Positions 54,681 to 64,000 of a DNA stretch of 64,000 nucleotides are shown piece after piece. The notes beneath the pieces are model-generated. The model saw only the letters and a program-made list of their open reading frames with translations. It searched no databases and was not told the DNA's origin. Each line of letters opens with the position of its first letter. The first letter of the stretch is position 1. The position numbers and the translations under genes were made by a program. Source of the stretch: Arion vulgaris (lineage: Eukaryota; Mollusca; Gastropoda; Stylommatophora; Arionidae); the NCBI GenBank assembly GCA_020796225.1, contig CM036775.1, forward strand, positions 1,567,001 to 1,631,000, read 5' to 3'.

Positions 54681-55417
54681 ATTGACATTTGTACTGCCAG
54701 TGATTGACATTTGCTCTATGTCATCTTTTATCCCCTTTTCTTCACCTGATGAAGGTACTTTGACCGAAGCGTTGCTCTATCTTGTTTTTGTAAAACTACC
54801 TGCGTGTGTCCGTATTTCGTCTTTGAGGCATAGATTTTACCTTGCAGTGTGGGGTGGGAGCTTGCTTACCTCAATTACCAGGAGAGCTATGTCGGCAGGG
54901 TTAACCAAGTCGTACAGGTCAAAGTAGCGAAGTCAGACTAAATGTTGCCTCCAGGTTGCGAAGGATGGGATAGGGAAGGGGGTTGGGTGTGATATGGGCT
55001 AACTACCCATTCATTAAAAAATGACATACAGTAAATCTTCGATGAACCGTCACCGTCCGGACCAGGGCTGTGACGGATAAGATAAATCTCTTAATACGAG
55101 TACATATGTACAGTAACGGGATTTCACTGCTGGCTTGGGACGAAAATGAAAATAAAATCTTTTAAAAGTGAATAATACATTTCATGTTTGTTGGCCTGCA
55201 CGCTCTGATTTAACCAACACAAAGTTCGCAAAAAAAGGCGTTCAAAAGGCGTGTCTCGGCTTAAAAGGCTTTAATCTCGTACTTGACAAACAAAACAATA
55301 TTTTATTTTACAAAACGATAAATATAAACTTCAATATAAGAGTAGAAATGTATTGTAATACTAAAAACATGTGTTACGTAAAAATAATCGGTCATCTCCT
55401 GTGTCTTTGAGGCTTTA
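54681..55417. other. Intergenic stretch with Penelope-like tail text
   Basis: 54745-54805 has CCTGATGAAGGTACTTTGAC, CGAAGCGTTGCTC and TTTTTGTAAAACTACC as at 11895-11960. The rest (54870-55417) includes an open + frame of 80 codons without recognisable features. Confidence 0.35.
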
Positions 55418-55872
55418 ATGTGAGATCCACTTTTAGGTGAGATCCACTTTTATGTGAGGTCTACTTTTATATGAGGTCCACTTTAATGTGAGATCAACTT
55501 TTATGTGAGGTCCACTTTTATGTGAGGTCCACTTTAATGTGAGATCCACTTTTATATGAGATCCACTTTTAGGTGAGATCCACTTTTATGTGAGATCCAC
55601 TTTTAGGTGAGATCCACTTTCATGTGAGATCAACTTTTATGTGAGATCCACTTTTAGGTGAGATCCACTTTTAGGTGAGATCCACTTTTAGGTGAGATCC
55701 ACTTTTATGTGAGATCCACTTTTATGTGAGATCCACTTTTATATGAGATCCACTTTTAGGTGAGATCCACTTTTAGGTGAGATCCACTTTTAGGTGAGAT
55801 CCACTTTTATGTGAGATCCACTTTTATGTGAGATCCACTTTTATGTGAGGTCTACTTTTATATGAGGTCCAC
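55418..55872 (+). repeat. 17-bp minisatellite, ~26 copies
   Basis: GTGAGATCCACTTTTAK repeated, with GTGAGGTC and GTGAGATCAAC variants. Confidence 0.95.
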
Positions 55873-55991
55873 TTTCTGATTTGAATAGAGCATTTTTTAG
55901 TTCGACCCACTTTATGTTTGATTTTACGGACTTTCTCGACGACAGTCACCACCCACACAAAATGAAATCCACTAACTTAGCAGTATTGATA

Positions 55992-56255
55992 GTTCTTCTT
56001 CTTCGAAGGCTCATATTGACCACTTGTTAACCACTCTTTGTGATTTGTATGTGATCCAAGCCTAAGAGCGATTGTACGTTGTGCCAGTTATCCGCTTACA
56101 AGTAGGAGGCCAGCACATCCAATTTCTGCAATGCTTTTTATTTACTAGGTAGCTTCCCTAGGTCCTACATCAGTCACCTCTTACGACATGTCTTGTAGAT
56201 AACAGTGGTACTATTCTTTGCTTCCCTTTGCGGGCCACGTCACCACACGGGCGGA
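55992..56255 (-). mobile_element. SINE-A copy
   Basis: Tail CTTCTTCTTCGAAGG, then AAGAGCGATTGTACGTTG, AAGTAGGAGGCCAGCACATC and CTCTTACGACATGTCTTG core, head CACCACACGGGCGG. Confidence 0.8.
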
Positions 56256-56394
56256 GCCACAAATAAGAAGGTTATGGAGAGAACGAGACAGATTCCATGG
56301 AACCAGGAGGTGAAGACAAGACGCTGGATAGAACGCACCTTAAGGAAACCCGAGAGGAATATAACAAGAAGGAATCTTTATTAGAACCCCCAAA

Positions 56395-56927
56395 TGCAAA
56401 TGAAAGAGAGAATAAAATCACTTCCAGAACACACTAAACACAACAGGGGTTAACAAGGCACAACAGAGAGAGAGAGAGGAGGAGGAGAGAGAGAGAATAA
56501 AGTCACTTCCTGAACACACTATCTAAACTGCCACCATATCAGAGGGCAAGCCAATGGATAGAGCTGATATTTTGAACACCCTCATAGAGTGTTGCCGCAA
56601 AGAAAATTTTCATTTAAACCAATCCACGTCAATTACTAGATTGCAGGAGTTGGGTTTGAAGATTGGAGTAGCAAGAAAAGAACATCATAACAGGTACGTG
56701 AGTAGTCAAAATCGAACTGGTACGGTCAGTCGCTGGACGTTGTTGGAGATATTGCGAAGGAGATCGGAGCACCTATAGGCTACGGACATGTCCGGAGTGC
56801 AATGAAGGTATTTCAAACTGGAACTAAACACAACAGGGGTTAACAAGGCACAACAGAGAGAGAGAGAGAGAGAGAGAATAAAGTCACTTCCAGAACACAC
56901 TAAATACAACAGGGGTTAACAAGACAC

Positions 56928-56962
<35 letters not shown>

Positions 56963-57265
56963 AAGTCACTTCCAGAACACACTAAATACAACAGGGGTTA
57001 ACAAGGCACAACAGAGAGAGAGAGAGAGAGAATAAAGTCACTTCCAGAACACACTAAATACAACAGGGGTTAACAAGGCACAACAGAGAGAGAGAGAGAG
57101 AGAATAAAGTCACTTCCAGAACACACTAAATACAACAGGGGTTAACAAGGCACAACAGAGAGAGAGAGAGTGAGAGAATAAAGTCACTTCCAGAACACAC
57201 TAAATACAACAGGGGTTAACAAGGCACAACAGAGAGAGAGAGAGAGAGAATAAAGTCACTGGTAA
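56395..57265. repeat. ~68-bp minisatellite with embedded (GA)n, interrupted by LINE-I
   Basis: Units carry AACACACTAAATACAACAGG, GGTTAACAAGGCACAACAG, a GA run of variable length and AATAAAGTCACTTCC. A LINE-I C-terminal piece (56540-56818, + ; DRADILNTLIECCRKENFHL, LQELGLKIGVARKEHHNRY, TLLEILRRRSEHL) sits between the first and later units. Confidence 0.88.
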
Positions 57266-57427
57266 AACACACTGAACCTAATCAAATAATAACACATACT
57301 AATCGATACCGTTTTATAGTTGAAAGACTTTATTTAGTGTTCAATAAATTGAAAAGAAAAAAGAAATACAATCTACCAGTAAAGTGTTTAGTTGAAAGGT
57401 TACAGCAAATTCAAACCATCATGGCCG

Positions 57428-57690
57428 ACTAGGACAATGATTGGTTAATATTGTTAAATAGAAATATACAACCATTTCAGTGTCACATTTGTAAACGAAG
57501 CAATCCTAACAAATTCTTATATCAATATTGAATCCAACCTCATTGCTATCTCCGATTCATGGAACAACTTTGTGAATCTAGAACAATTAGAACGGTTGAG
57601 TGATGATGCGCAGCTGATGTGTGTGTTTACATGGGGAAAGGGGGCGGGTAGAAGTGCTGAGCAAATTCACATCCAACCAGTATTTCAATA
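57428..57690 (+). other. Unrecognised open stretch
   Basis: A + frame without ATG start runs about 80 codons (HFSVTFVNEAILTNSYINIE, SDSWNNFVNLEQLERLSDDA, QLMCVFTWGKGAG) to TAA at about 57690; ACCATTTCAG upstream could be an acceptor. An alternative frame holds FQCHICKRSNPNKFLYQY. No family recognised; 57270-57735 contains nothing else. Confidence 0.25.
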
Positions 57691-57737
57691 ACGATCTTCT
57701 TCTTCTTCCTTTCTGCTCCATGTAGATCATATGTGAT

Positions 57738-58172
57738 ATGTTAGGATCATCATCATTGCACTTCGGTGAGTAACCATGTGTGCTTCGATCTCTTTCTTAC
57801 ATAGGAAAATCTCAGAGGCAGTGCAAGAACACCGTAGCAACGGCGTGGGTCCCCGATATAGTTTTGAAGATGGTGAGTATATTTATTTAAGAAATTTATT
57901 TTTAATCTTTTTCTAATGAATTTTGCCCAGGCAGCGGCTTTCCAGCTGTTTTTCTCGATTTTGAACTGCCATGAATTCTTTTACGTGCTCAAGTTAAACA
58001 CGGGACCTATGTTTTATCGTCCATCTCCGATATGACTAGGAACTCGATCTCACCAACACTAAGATCAGGGATATCTGGAAAAATATCTACATGGCTCCAC
58101 GAGGGAGCGAACCTGTTACCTTTGGCACGAGACGAGCAGAACCTAATCTCTACGCCACAAAGACATCCATCA
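57738..58172 (-). mobile_element. SINE-1, complete reference copy
   Basis: On the minus strand: head TGTGGCGTAGAGATTAGG (A box) and ACAGGTTCGCTCCC (B box), body GGAGATGGACGATAAAACAT and GCCGCTGCCTGGGC, tail GAGATCGAAGCACACATGG and GAAGTGCAATGATGATG. About 430 bp. Confidence 0.82.
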
Positions 58173-58185
58173 ACAGTTGTTTTCC

Positions 58186-58256
58186 ACTTTTCCCTGTACT
58201 TTACTTTTCCCTGTACTTCACTTTTCCCTGTACTTCACTTTTCCCTGTACTTCTCC
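58186..58256 (+). repeat. ~17-bp tandem repeat, 4 copies
   Basis: CTTTTCCCTGTACTTCA repeated. Confidence 0.9.
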
Positions 58257-58264
58257 ACACTTCT

Positions 58265-58440
58265 GTGTGTTGTCAGAGCTCACAAGGAGCAAAGAATAGC
58301 TGTACTTCTAAACACGTTACTATCAATACAACGCCTGTGTGTTGTCGGAGCTCGCAAAAGGAGCAAAGAATAGTAACACTGCTACCTACAAGGCATGTCA
58401 TAAGAGGCGACTGAGGTAGGGGTCTAGGGAAGCTACACGG
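58265..58440 (+). mobile_element. SINE-A 5' part with duplicated head
   Basis: TGTGTGTTGTCAGAGCTCAC with GGAGCAAAGAATAG occurs twice (58266 and 58336), then the core GGCATGTCATAAGAGGCGAC and a truncated end CACGGGCG. Confidence 0.65.
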
Positions 58441-58449
58441 GCGACATGA

Positions 58450-58850
58450 GGGTATCAAAGCCAGTATACTGTTTTATGGCAGTACATGTTATAGCTTCGA
58501 GGTTAAGAGTGGAGGCAAACAGGGCTGTGTCCTTGCTCCCACTCTCTTCGACATCTTCTTCGCAGTCTTGTTATACCATACCTTCGGGGATGCTGATGGA
58601 GATGTTATACCATACCTTCGGGGATGCTGATGGAGATGTTATACCATACCTTCGGGGATGCTGATGGAGATGTTTTCATACGCATTAGATCTGATGGTTC
58701 ACTCTTCAACTTGGCTGAGCCAAAGCAAAAACAACAGAAATTCTTCTCAAGAAACAGTTCTCTGACGAAGCTGCCATAGTCGCATACAGTGAGGCCACCC
58801 TGCAATCCCTTATCAATAATTTGGTCAGGACAGGCAACCTATTTTTTTTA
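58450..58850 (+). mobile_element. LINE-H reverse transcriptase fragment
   Basis: The + frame around 58515 reads QGCVLAPTLFDIFFAVLLYH then TFGDADGDV, with the RIRSDGSLFNLAEPK block downstream: RT motif QGCVLxPxLF followed by a palm insertion typical of CR1/RTE-like elements. Interrupted by a 34-bp triplication. Confidence 0.8.
58566..58672 (+). repeat. 34-bp triplication within LINE-H RT
   Basis: TTATACCATACCTTCGGGGA then TGCTGATGGAGATG, three times; 34 bp shifts the frame at each copy. Confidence 0.95.
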
Positions 58851-59690
58851 CTACAAGTGTCAACAAAACAGTAGTTTGATGTCAGGGTAGTAACACATCA
58901 ACAAGTGTCAACAAAACAGTAGTTTGATGTCAGGGAAGTTCTTAGGAGAAGGTCGAAACGCCTATGGACCTGTCGGGAGTTCTTTGATGATTGGTAAAAA
59001 AAGTGACATTGACAGTCCAACTAGTTGGTCGTACCCGAATGCTTGCTCCTGTCAGTTACCACCATGCCTTTGTGCTTTATTCTTCTCTTCTTTTCTCATC
59101 ACAAATGATATAAACATATAAAAGTATATCCATATTAACTGGAATTTCCGATTTCTCGTCAGAGCTGAATGGGCTTCTGTTACAGGTGGTCACGGCTTGA
59201 GCTACTGTTTGCGACAGAACAGTGGCATTACAGCTTTTTTTTAAATGTCAGTGATTTTTTTTGCTATTTTGGATGTGTTTCAATGTTTGCTCGCAATTTT
59301 CCTCTGGTTGCATTTCCCATGATAAAAGCGATGAACTTTGCTTCCAGACTAGCTTTCTGCCACAAATTACGCTTTGATGTCTGTAGTAATTTACACTTGT
59401 TTGGTATTTAGTGATGTAATTATTCACATATATCTTTTGTCTGCGTTCAGTGAGGTTTGACTTGTCAACATTGGTCTCAGTAGTATATTGTCACATATGT
59501 CTGTTATTCATTGATTTTGAGATACCTGTTGCTTAAACAAATTTATTTGAATTATTTTGGTTTTATTTCGAATAAAAAGTTTCTCAAGTCAGAGTTAAAT
59601 TTGTGGGATTGTGTAATATAATAGTGGTAGTTTTTCAACATTTGTGATGTAGCGTGTTTGGTAGTTGTGTTAGAATGAATAGCTGTTACA
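58851..59690. other. Unassigned intergenic stretch
   Basis: A 37-bp direct duplication (CAACAAGTGTCAACAAAACA) at 58855-58945; otherwise AT-rich DNA without recognised exon or repeat. An 80-codon + frame at 59169-59411 has no family features. Confidence 0.35.
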
Positions 59691-60835
59691 AAGTTGTGAT
59701 GTAGCTTGTTTTGTAGTTGTGTTAGAATTGAGCAGTTACTAGCTGTTACAAAGTTGTGTTAGAATTGAGCAGTTACTAGCTGTTACAAAGTTATGTTAGA
59801 ATTGAGCAGTTACTAGCTGTTACAAAGTTATGTTAGAATTGAGCAGTTACTAGCTGTTACAAAGTTGTGTTAGAATTGAGCAGTTACTAGCTGTTACAAA
59901 GTTGTGTTAGAATTGAGCAGCTACTAGCTGTTACAAAGTTGTGTTAGAATTGAGCAGCTACTAGCTGTTATAAAGTTGTGTTAGAATTGAGCAGTTACTA
60001 GCTGTTACAAAGTTTTGTTAGAATTGAGCAGCTACTAGCTGTTACAAAGTTGTGTTAGAATTGAGCAGTTACTAGCTGTTACAAAGTTGTGTTAGAATTG
60101 AGCAGCTACTAGCTGTTACAAAGTTGTGTTAGAATTGAGCAGCTACTAGCTGTTATAAAGTTGTGTTAGAATTGAGCAGTTACTAGCTGTTACAAAGTTT
60201 TGTTAGAATTGAGCAGCTACTAGCTGTTACAAAGTTGTGTTAGAATTGAGCAGTTACTAGCTGTTACAAAGTTGTGTTAGAATTGAGCAGCTACTAGCTG
60301 TTACAAAGTTGTGTTAGAATTGAGCAGCTACTAGCTGTTATAAAGTTGTGTTAGAATTGAGCAGTTACTAGCTGTTACAAAGTTTTGTTAGAATTGAGCA
60401 GCTACTAGCTGTTACAAAGTTGTGTTAGAATTGAGCAGCTACTAGCTGTTACAAAGTTGTGTTAGAATTGAGCAGCTACTAGCTGTTACAAAGTTGTGTT
60501 AGAATTGAGCAGCTACTAGCTGTTACAAAGTTGTGTTAGAATTGAGCAGCTACTAGCTGTTACAAAGTTGTGTTAGAATTGAGCAGCTACTAGCTGTTAC
60601 AAAGTTGTGTTAGAATTGAGCAGCTACTAGCTGTTACAAAGTTGTGTTAGAATTGAGCAGCTACTAGCTGTTACAAAGTTGTGTTAGAATTGAGCAGCTA
60701 CTAGCTGTTACAAAGTTTTGTTAGAATTGAGCAGCTACTAGCTGTTACAAAGTTGTGTTAGAATTGAGCAGCTACTAGCTGTTACAAAGTTGTGTTAGAA
60801 TTGAGCAGCTACTAGCTGTTACAAAGTTGTGTTGT
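59691..60835 (+). repeat. 37-bp minisatellite, ~30 copies
   Basis: Anchor TGTGTTAGAATTGAGCAG then CTACTAGCTGTTACAAAGT. The variant TATAAAG recurs at 59969, 60154 and 60339, exactly 185 bp (five units) apart, showing a higher-order repeat in the left half; the right half is homogeneous. Confidence 0.95.
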
Positions 60836-60854
60836 TCTGGATATTATTTTTTCA

Positions 60855-61330
60855 TCTGTCCGTGTATTGCAAGGGCTTACAAGGGAGCAAAAATAGTACC
60901 ACTGTTATCTACAAGGCATTTCGTAACAGGCGACAAAGGTAGAAGCCTGGGGAAGCTAGCCTAGTAAATAAAAAGCGTCGCAGAAATCGGATATGCTGGC
61001 CTACTTGTAGGCGCATAACTGGCACAACGTACAATCGCTCTCAGGTTCAGATCACATACAAATGACAAAGAGTTATTAACAAGTAGCCTTCTTCTTCTTC
61101 TTCAAACGCTCCATATCGACCACTTGTTAACCAATCTGTGTGATTTGTGCGTGATCTGAGCGAATGTACAGTGGGCAAGCTATGCACCTACAAGTAGGCC
61201 AGCACATCCGATGTCTGCGACGGTTTTTATTTACTAGGGTAGCTTTCCTAGGTCTTTACATCAGTGGACTTTTACTCCTACCTTGTAGGTCACAGTGGTA
61301 CTATTCTTTGCTTTTATGTTGACCGTGCAC
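60855..61330. mobile_element. Inverted pair of SINE-A copies (tail to tail)
   Basis: 60855-61090 is SINE-A in + orientation (AAAAATAGTACCACTG, GCCTACTTGTAGGCGCATAA, ending TTAACAAGTAG). 61091-61330 is SINE-A in - orientation, starting at the shared TTCTTCTTCTTCTTC. Arms of about 225 bp are mutually complementary. Confidence 0.85.
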
Positions 61331-61368
61331 GACACGGACGTAATATGCTTTAGTTCTCTACACAACAA

Positions 61369-61690
61369 CAACTATTGTGTACACAATTTACTTACTTACT
61401 ATTGTGTACAATATTTACTTACTTACTATTGTGTACAATATTTACTTACTTACTATTGTGTACACAATTTACTTACTTACTATTGTGTACAATATTTACT
61501 TACTTACTATTGTGTACAATATTTACTTACTTACTATTGTGTACACAATTTACTTACTTACTATTGTGTACAATATTTACTGACTTACTATTGTGTACAA
61601 TATTTACTGACTTACTATTGTGTACAATATTTACTTACTTACTATTGTGTACAATATTTACTGACTTACTATTGTGTACAATATTTACTT
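61369..61690 (+). repeat. 27-bp minisatellite, 12 copies
   Basis: ACTATTGTGTACAATATTTA then CTTACTT. Units with ACACAATTT recur every third copy in the left part (81-bp super-unit). 27 is divisible by 3, hence the long YLLTYYCVQ frames. Confidence 0.95.
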
Positions 61691-61749
61691 CTAACTATGG
61701 GATTCTCTGAAAGGAGTTAATTCTTTTTTTTATATTTGTTGACCTACAC

Positions 61750-62207
61750 CATAGATTCCTAAACTGTTTTGGCGCACCGCTCACTTTGCATAACATCAAC
61801 TTTGTAACGGTCCCCTCCACAATATAACAGTCTGACAACGCCCCACTCCCACATATATACATGCTATATTTTCTTTTTGACATAGAAAATTGATATATAT
61901 TTCTGTCATACGTGGTCAATTGTCAAATTATTATATGCACGAAATAGAAAATTGATGAAAAAATGGATCGTGTAGGACATAAGATGAATTAAAATGCAGA
62001 ATTAAATTTTAAAATGATTATTGAATCGCAAAATCACGAAAATAATTTATTTTAAAATATGTATTATTAATTTCTTCTTTAAGGCGCCATTGACCTCTAA
62101 TCGCCTGAACACCCCTTAAATTCTTCTGACCCCACCATCGTCCCCCCTCCCTCTAGAACGCTTCAGCGCCCGCTGGGGGGTGGTGCCGCCCACTTTGGGA
62201 AACTCAG
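61750..62207. mobile_element. hAT-like MITE, 458 bp
   Basis: Begins CATAGATTCCTAAACTG and ends CACTTTGGGAAACTCAG (inverted), with GGCGC and GGGGGGTGG subterminal text of hAT type. Flanking 8-mers ACCTACAC and TTCTACGT are only partly alike. Confidence 0.6.
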
Positions 62208-62248
62208 TTCTACGTGCTCTGATTCAACCAAAAAAGGCTCGTCCTTAG

Positions 62249-62705
62249 AAGAGTTACAGTCCCCTGCTAACGAGATCTGCATACAGAGTTACAGTCCCCT
62301 GCTGACGAGATCTGCATACAGAGTTACAGTCCCCTGCTGACGAGATCTGCATACAGAGTTACAGTCCCCTGCTAACGAGATCTGCATACAGAGTTACAGT
62401 CCCCTGCTGACGAGATCTGCATACAGAGTTACAGTCCCCTGCTGACGAGATCTGCATACAGAGTTGTAGTCCCCTGCTGACGAGATCTGCATACAGAGTT
62501 GCAGTCCCCTGCTAACGAGATCTGCATAAAGAGTTGCAGTCCCCTGTTAACGAGATCTGCATACAGAGTTGCAGTCCCCTGTTAACGAGATCTGCATAAA
62601 GAGTTGCAGTCCCCTGTTAACGAGATCTGCATACAGAGTTACAGTCCCCTGTTAACGAGATCTGCATACAGAGTTACAGTCCCCTGCTAACGAGATCTAC
62701 ATAGC
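62249..62705 (+). repeat. 35-bp minisatellite, 13 copies
   Basis: GAGTTRCAGTCCCCTGCTRA then CGAGATCTGCATACA, with GTTAAC and CATAAAG variants toward the right. A diverged single unit lies at 63082-63105. Confidence 0.95.
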
Positions 62706-63295
62706 CGAGTTTGTCTGGAGTCGTCCTACTTTAAGTGATGTCTGCTATCTGGCTCACCAACCCGTGCTTATGTGCAGGTTGTGCTCCCTGGACAATATGA
62801 CAATCTTCATATACTTGGGTTTCTGCTAGAACGTCTGACTGAATGAATTAGAGCGCGGGCTCCCGTACGGGAGACCCGGATTCAATTCTCGGTAAGGTCA
62901 ATTAGTTTTTTTTCCGTCGGAGGACATAATAAAAATCATAACATGAACAATATCGCGGCGACTGCACTAGCCATCCGACCATTAGATTTTAGAGACTCCC
63001 CTCGTCCTACACTGCCCTAAAAAACGGTATTACACAGACAGTACAGATATTTGTTTCGTTTTCTCTAGAGATGACATTCGCAGTTCCCTGCTGATGACAT
63101 CAATCTTCCTGGATTTGTCTGGAGTCGACCTACTTTAAGTGGTTTCATCTTTCGTGTTCACCAACCCAAGCTTTTGAACAGTGTGTGCTCCCTGGGCACT
63201 AGTTTATGCAACACATACTTGGGCTTTGATTGATAAATACATTTTTTGAGGTCGAGACAACACTGCCTTTATCTTATCTTATCTTATCTTAACCA
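62706..63295 (+). mobile_element. tRNA-derived SINE (SINE-7) next to a truncated relative
   Basis: 62836-62900 has a tRNA-like AATTAGAGCGCGGGCTCC and CCCGGATTCAATTCTCGG. The body from 63082 (GTTTGTCTGGAGTCG-type text, CCTACTTTAAGTGG, GTGTGCTCCCTGG, CATACTTGGG) repeats 62706-62826. Tail (TTATC)4 at 63271-63291. Confidence 0.65.
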
Positions 63296-63645
63296 TATTT
63301 GCCGTGAAGCGTCGTGGGGAGAGTTAGTTTTCTATCTTGTGTCAGACGTGTTGCGCTTGACGTTGTCAGTCCATGCTTTCGCAGGACTCTGAGATGTTAT
63401 CTATCCATCGTGTTCTTGGCCTGCCTCGTGCTCTGCGCCCTGAGTGTCGATTATTATAGGCACGTGATGGTAGTAAATGTGGTTCCATTCTCATTAGATG
63501 GCCGAACCACTTTATTCTTTGCTTCTCGATGTACTGTATGCATCGTATAGTACCAACGATGCTTCTGATATTCTCGTTTCTCACTCTATCTCACATTGCA
63601 ACGTTGACAGCCTTTCGTAGACATCTCATTTCACATGTTGTAATC
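63296..63645 (-). mobile_element. LINE-W C-terminal fragment
   Basis: Minus frame: QYIEKQRIKWFGHLMRMEPH, LLPSRAYNNRHSGRRARGRP and RTRWIDNISESCE. Confidence 0.8.
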
Positions 63646-63746
63646 TTTCTTTCTTGCGTCTTAGTCAGTTCTGCCTTTCTCTAGTTTGTAAAATGAGATT
63701 ACTTTGTGCTTCTGCAGCTTGTTAAGGGAATTGAACAGGATACAAT

Positions 63747-63945
63747 ATAAGAAAGGAATGAAAACTTCAGCAAAAAGTTCCCAAATATGAGAAAAGAATG
63801 AAAACTTCAGCAAAAAGTTCCCAAATATGAGAAAAGAATGAAAACTTCAGCAAAAAGTTCCCAAATATGAGAAAAGAATGAAAACTTCAGCAAAAAGTTC
63901 CAAAATATGAGAAAGGAATCAAAACTTTAGCAAACAGTTCCCACA
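63747..63945 (+). repeat. 40-bp minisatellite, 5 copies
   Basis: GAATGAAAACTTCAGCAAAA then AGTTCCCAAATATGAGAAAA, the last copy diverged. 63646-63746 and 63946-64000 hold nothing recognised. Confidence 0.93.
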
Positions 63946-64000
63946 TATAAACTAACGATGATAATAATAGATTCACATTTTGCAGCTTGACAAATCTAAC

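Noticed and set aside
58032..58414. Overlapping 107-113-residue + strand proteins
   Set aside because: Read-through of SINE-1 antisense, a 17-bp tandem repeat and SINE-A.
61295..61720. 141-residue Tyr/Leu/Cys-rich membrane-like protein
   Set aside because: 27-bp minisatellite translated in frame.
62836..62900. Functional tRNA gene
   Set aside because: tRNA-like, but followed by a SINE body and (TTATC)n tail.

Overview
The window is metazoan nuclear DNA: spliced genes with GT-AG introns, tRNA-derived SINEs, decayed LINEs, hAT and piggyBac-type elements, a solo LTR and many minisatellites. The LINE mix and AT-rich, repeat-dense introns fit a marine invertebrate, perhaps a mollusc or other lophotrochozoan; that placement is a guess. 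Most long open frames are transposon debris or minisatellite read-through.

Two host genes were recovered by joining exons by hand, both on the minus strand and head to tail. (1) GLE1, the mRNA-export factor, lies at 17462-52341. Fourteen exons join with matching phases into a 703-residue frame from ATG to stop, close to the roughly 700 residues of vertebrate GLE1. (2) The 5' part of CPT2 (mitochondrial carnitine palmitoyltransferase 2) lies at 1-8751. Six exons give residues 1-113, with a mitochondrial presequence, a 23-nt microexon and a TATA box; the rest runs off the left edge. They act in different pathways (nuclear-pore export, mitochondrial fatty-acid import), and nothing in the window links them functionally.

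Layout. 1-8.75 kb: CPT2, with introns holding purine tracts, unclassified repeats X, Y and E, LINE 3' ends, a 97-bp minisatellite and a SINE with clear target duplication. 8.75-17.46 kb: intergenic, with an 81-bp minisatellite made of a LINE 3' end, LINE fragments and a 2.1-kb array of 47/92-bp units. 17.46-52.34 kb: GLE1. Intron 13 holds a solo LTR inside a LINE; intron 12 a 38-bp minisatellite made from a LINE; intron 10 (7 kb) four nested transposon generations with readable target duplications; intron 7 a second copy of one of those LINEs; introns 3 and 4 tandem arrays built from GLE1 splice junctions. 52.34-64 kb: no host gene recognised; RNase-H LINE fragments, SINEs, an inverted SINE pair, a hAT-like MITE and six minisatellites.

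Family names (SINE-1, SINE-A, LINE-K and so on) are local labels. The most notable patterns are: minisatellites born repeatedly from LINE 3' ends and from GLE1 exon edges; SINEs whose tails copy LINE C-terminal sequence; and dated nesting in GLE1 intron 10. Everything was read by eye; no database search was possible.
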